Below, in pieces: positions 39,651-40,226 of a DNA stretch of 40,226 nt (positions are counted from its first letter, which is position 1; every line of letters begins with the position of its first letter). The notes under the pieces are model-generated. The model made no database searches, had not been told where the DNA came from, and saw nothing but the letters and a program-made list of their open reading frames with translations. Made by a program: the position numbers and the translations under genes. Location of the stretch: assembly GCA_035291705.1 (NCBI GenBank), contig DATDRM010000037.1, positions 1 through 40,226 on the forward strand. Reading direction: 5' to 3'. The stretch comes from DATDRM01 sp035291705. GTDB taxonomy: Bacteria; Chloroflexota; Anaerolineae; Anaerolineales; UBA4823.

Positions 39651-40226
39651 ATGATTGTTGCTGAACAAAAGACTTTAGAAGAGATTAAATCCCTGGTCGG
39701 GAGTGCCAAGAACGTATTGGTTATGGGCTGTGGCACGTGCGTGACGGTGTGCTTTGCCGGCGGTTCGCGCGAGGCCGCCATCCTATCCTCATCCCTGCGC
39801 ATGACGTCCAAGCTCGACGGCGCCCCGAAAAATGTCACTGACGTGACCGTCCAACGCCAGTGTGAATGGGAATACCTGGATGCGGTCGCCGAGCAGGTAA
39901 AAGAAGCGGACGTCGTGCTTTCGTTAGGCTGTGGGATCGGGGTGCAGGCGATCGCCGAACACTTTCCCAACACCTGGGTGGTGCCAGGATTGAATACCAA
40001 GTTCCTGGGGCTGCCCCTTGAGCAAGGGATATGGGCAGAGCGCTGCGCAGCGTGCGGTGACTGCATCCTCGGCCTGACCGGAGGTATCTGCCCGATCGCC
40101 CGCTGCTCCAAATCGCTGCTCAACGGCCCGTGCGGCGGCTCAGAGGACGGCCATTGCGAGATCAGTCCGGAAACCCCCTGCGCCTGGCAGTTGATTTATG
40201 ACCGGTTGAGCAGTCTGGGCAAGCTG
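39651..40226 (+). CDS. metV: MetV, zinc/iron-sulfur partner of methylene-THF reductase, 3'-truncated by the window
   Basis: The first 192 residues match the MetV (methylenetetrahydrofolate reductase C-terminal-type) family, which in acetogens forms a complex with MetF. Cys27, Cys30 and Cys34 lie in GCGTCVTVC near the start. A LGCGIG segment follows at about 105, then a cluster-type region CAACGDC (Cys132, 135, 138) and a closing NGPCGG motif. The reading frame is open to the end of the window, so the gene continues outside. GGAGGTG at 39640-39646 is a strong ribosome-binding site. MetF probably follows downstream, as in other acetogens, but it cannot be seen. Linkage to the HdrA/MvhD block ties that block to reduction of methylene-THF to methyl-THF. 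Confidence 0.85.
   Translation, partial: MIVAEQKTLEEIKSLVGSAKNVLVMGCGTCVTVCFAGGSREAAILSSSLRMTSKLDGAPKNVTDVTVQRQCEWEYLDAVAEQVKEADVVLSLGCGIGVQAIAEHFPNTWVVPGLNTKFLGLPLEQGIWAERCAACGDCILGLTGGICPIARCSKSLLNGPCGGSEDGHCEISPETPCAWQLIYDRLSSLGKL

Overview
The window looks like the chromosome of an anaerobic, autotrophy-capable bacterium, most likely a member of the Chloroflexota (Anaerolineae or a relative). That placement is inferred from gene content: a complete bacterial-type CODH/acetyl-CoA synthase, very large HdrA-type flavoproteins linked to a MetV homologue, and a mrdA-min-rodA cell-shape cluster. No rRNA or other phylogenetic marker was available to test it.

Layout. (1) 1-6144, plus strand: cell shape and division genes (end of mrdA/PBP2, minC, minD, minE, rodA), then gltX. 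(2) 6189-8157: glnS on the minus strand, a tRNA-Gln(CUG) gene and a strong bidirectional hairpin. (3) 8159-10622, minus strand: a Tat-exported two-domain multicopper oxidase followed by a ZIP-family metal transporter, with a recognisable promoter and operator-like palindrome. (4) 10884-23477, plus strand: the Wood-Ljungdahl carbonyl-branch cluster (HMA-like protein, CODH, ACS, both corrinoid protein subunits, RACo-like activator, methyltransferase), continuing with malic enzyme and a thioredoxin-reductase-like flavoprotein. (5) 23704-40226, plus strand: an electron-transfer block with three giant HdrA-like proteins (two carrying an inserted GltD-type NAD(P)H domain), three MvhD-like proteins, a receiver/histidine kinase pair, a four-helix-bundle ORF and the start of metV, which continues past the window.

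How it fits together. CODH/ACS, CFeSP, AcsE and RACo make acetyl-CoA from CO2 and methyl-tetrahydrofolate. The HdrA/MvhD block leading into MetV suggests a flavin-based electron-bifurcating or confurcating methylene-THF reductase system that exchanges electrons between NAD(P)H, ferredoxin and the methyl branch. No hdrB or hdrC is present in the window.

Main discoveries. Two of the three MvhD-like genes are interrupted by an in-frame UGA at the same conserved position, where the third copy has Cys. Both UGAs are followed at an identical distance by a hairpin fitting the bacterial SECIS pattern, and the Cys copy lacks that pairing. They are best read as selenoproteins. Separately, eight gene boundaries carry degenerate arrays of 7-nt repeats that start at or overlap stop codons. 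Each locus has its own heptamer word. Some form inverted arms, and one pair of arms flanks the four-helix-bundle (23S intervening-sequence type) ORF. This looks like a family of small mobile or self-generated elements. One array lies inside a coding region and appears to have extended its C-terminus.
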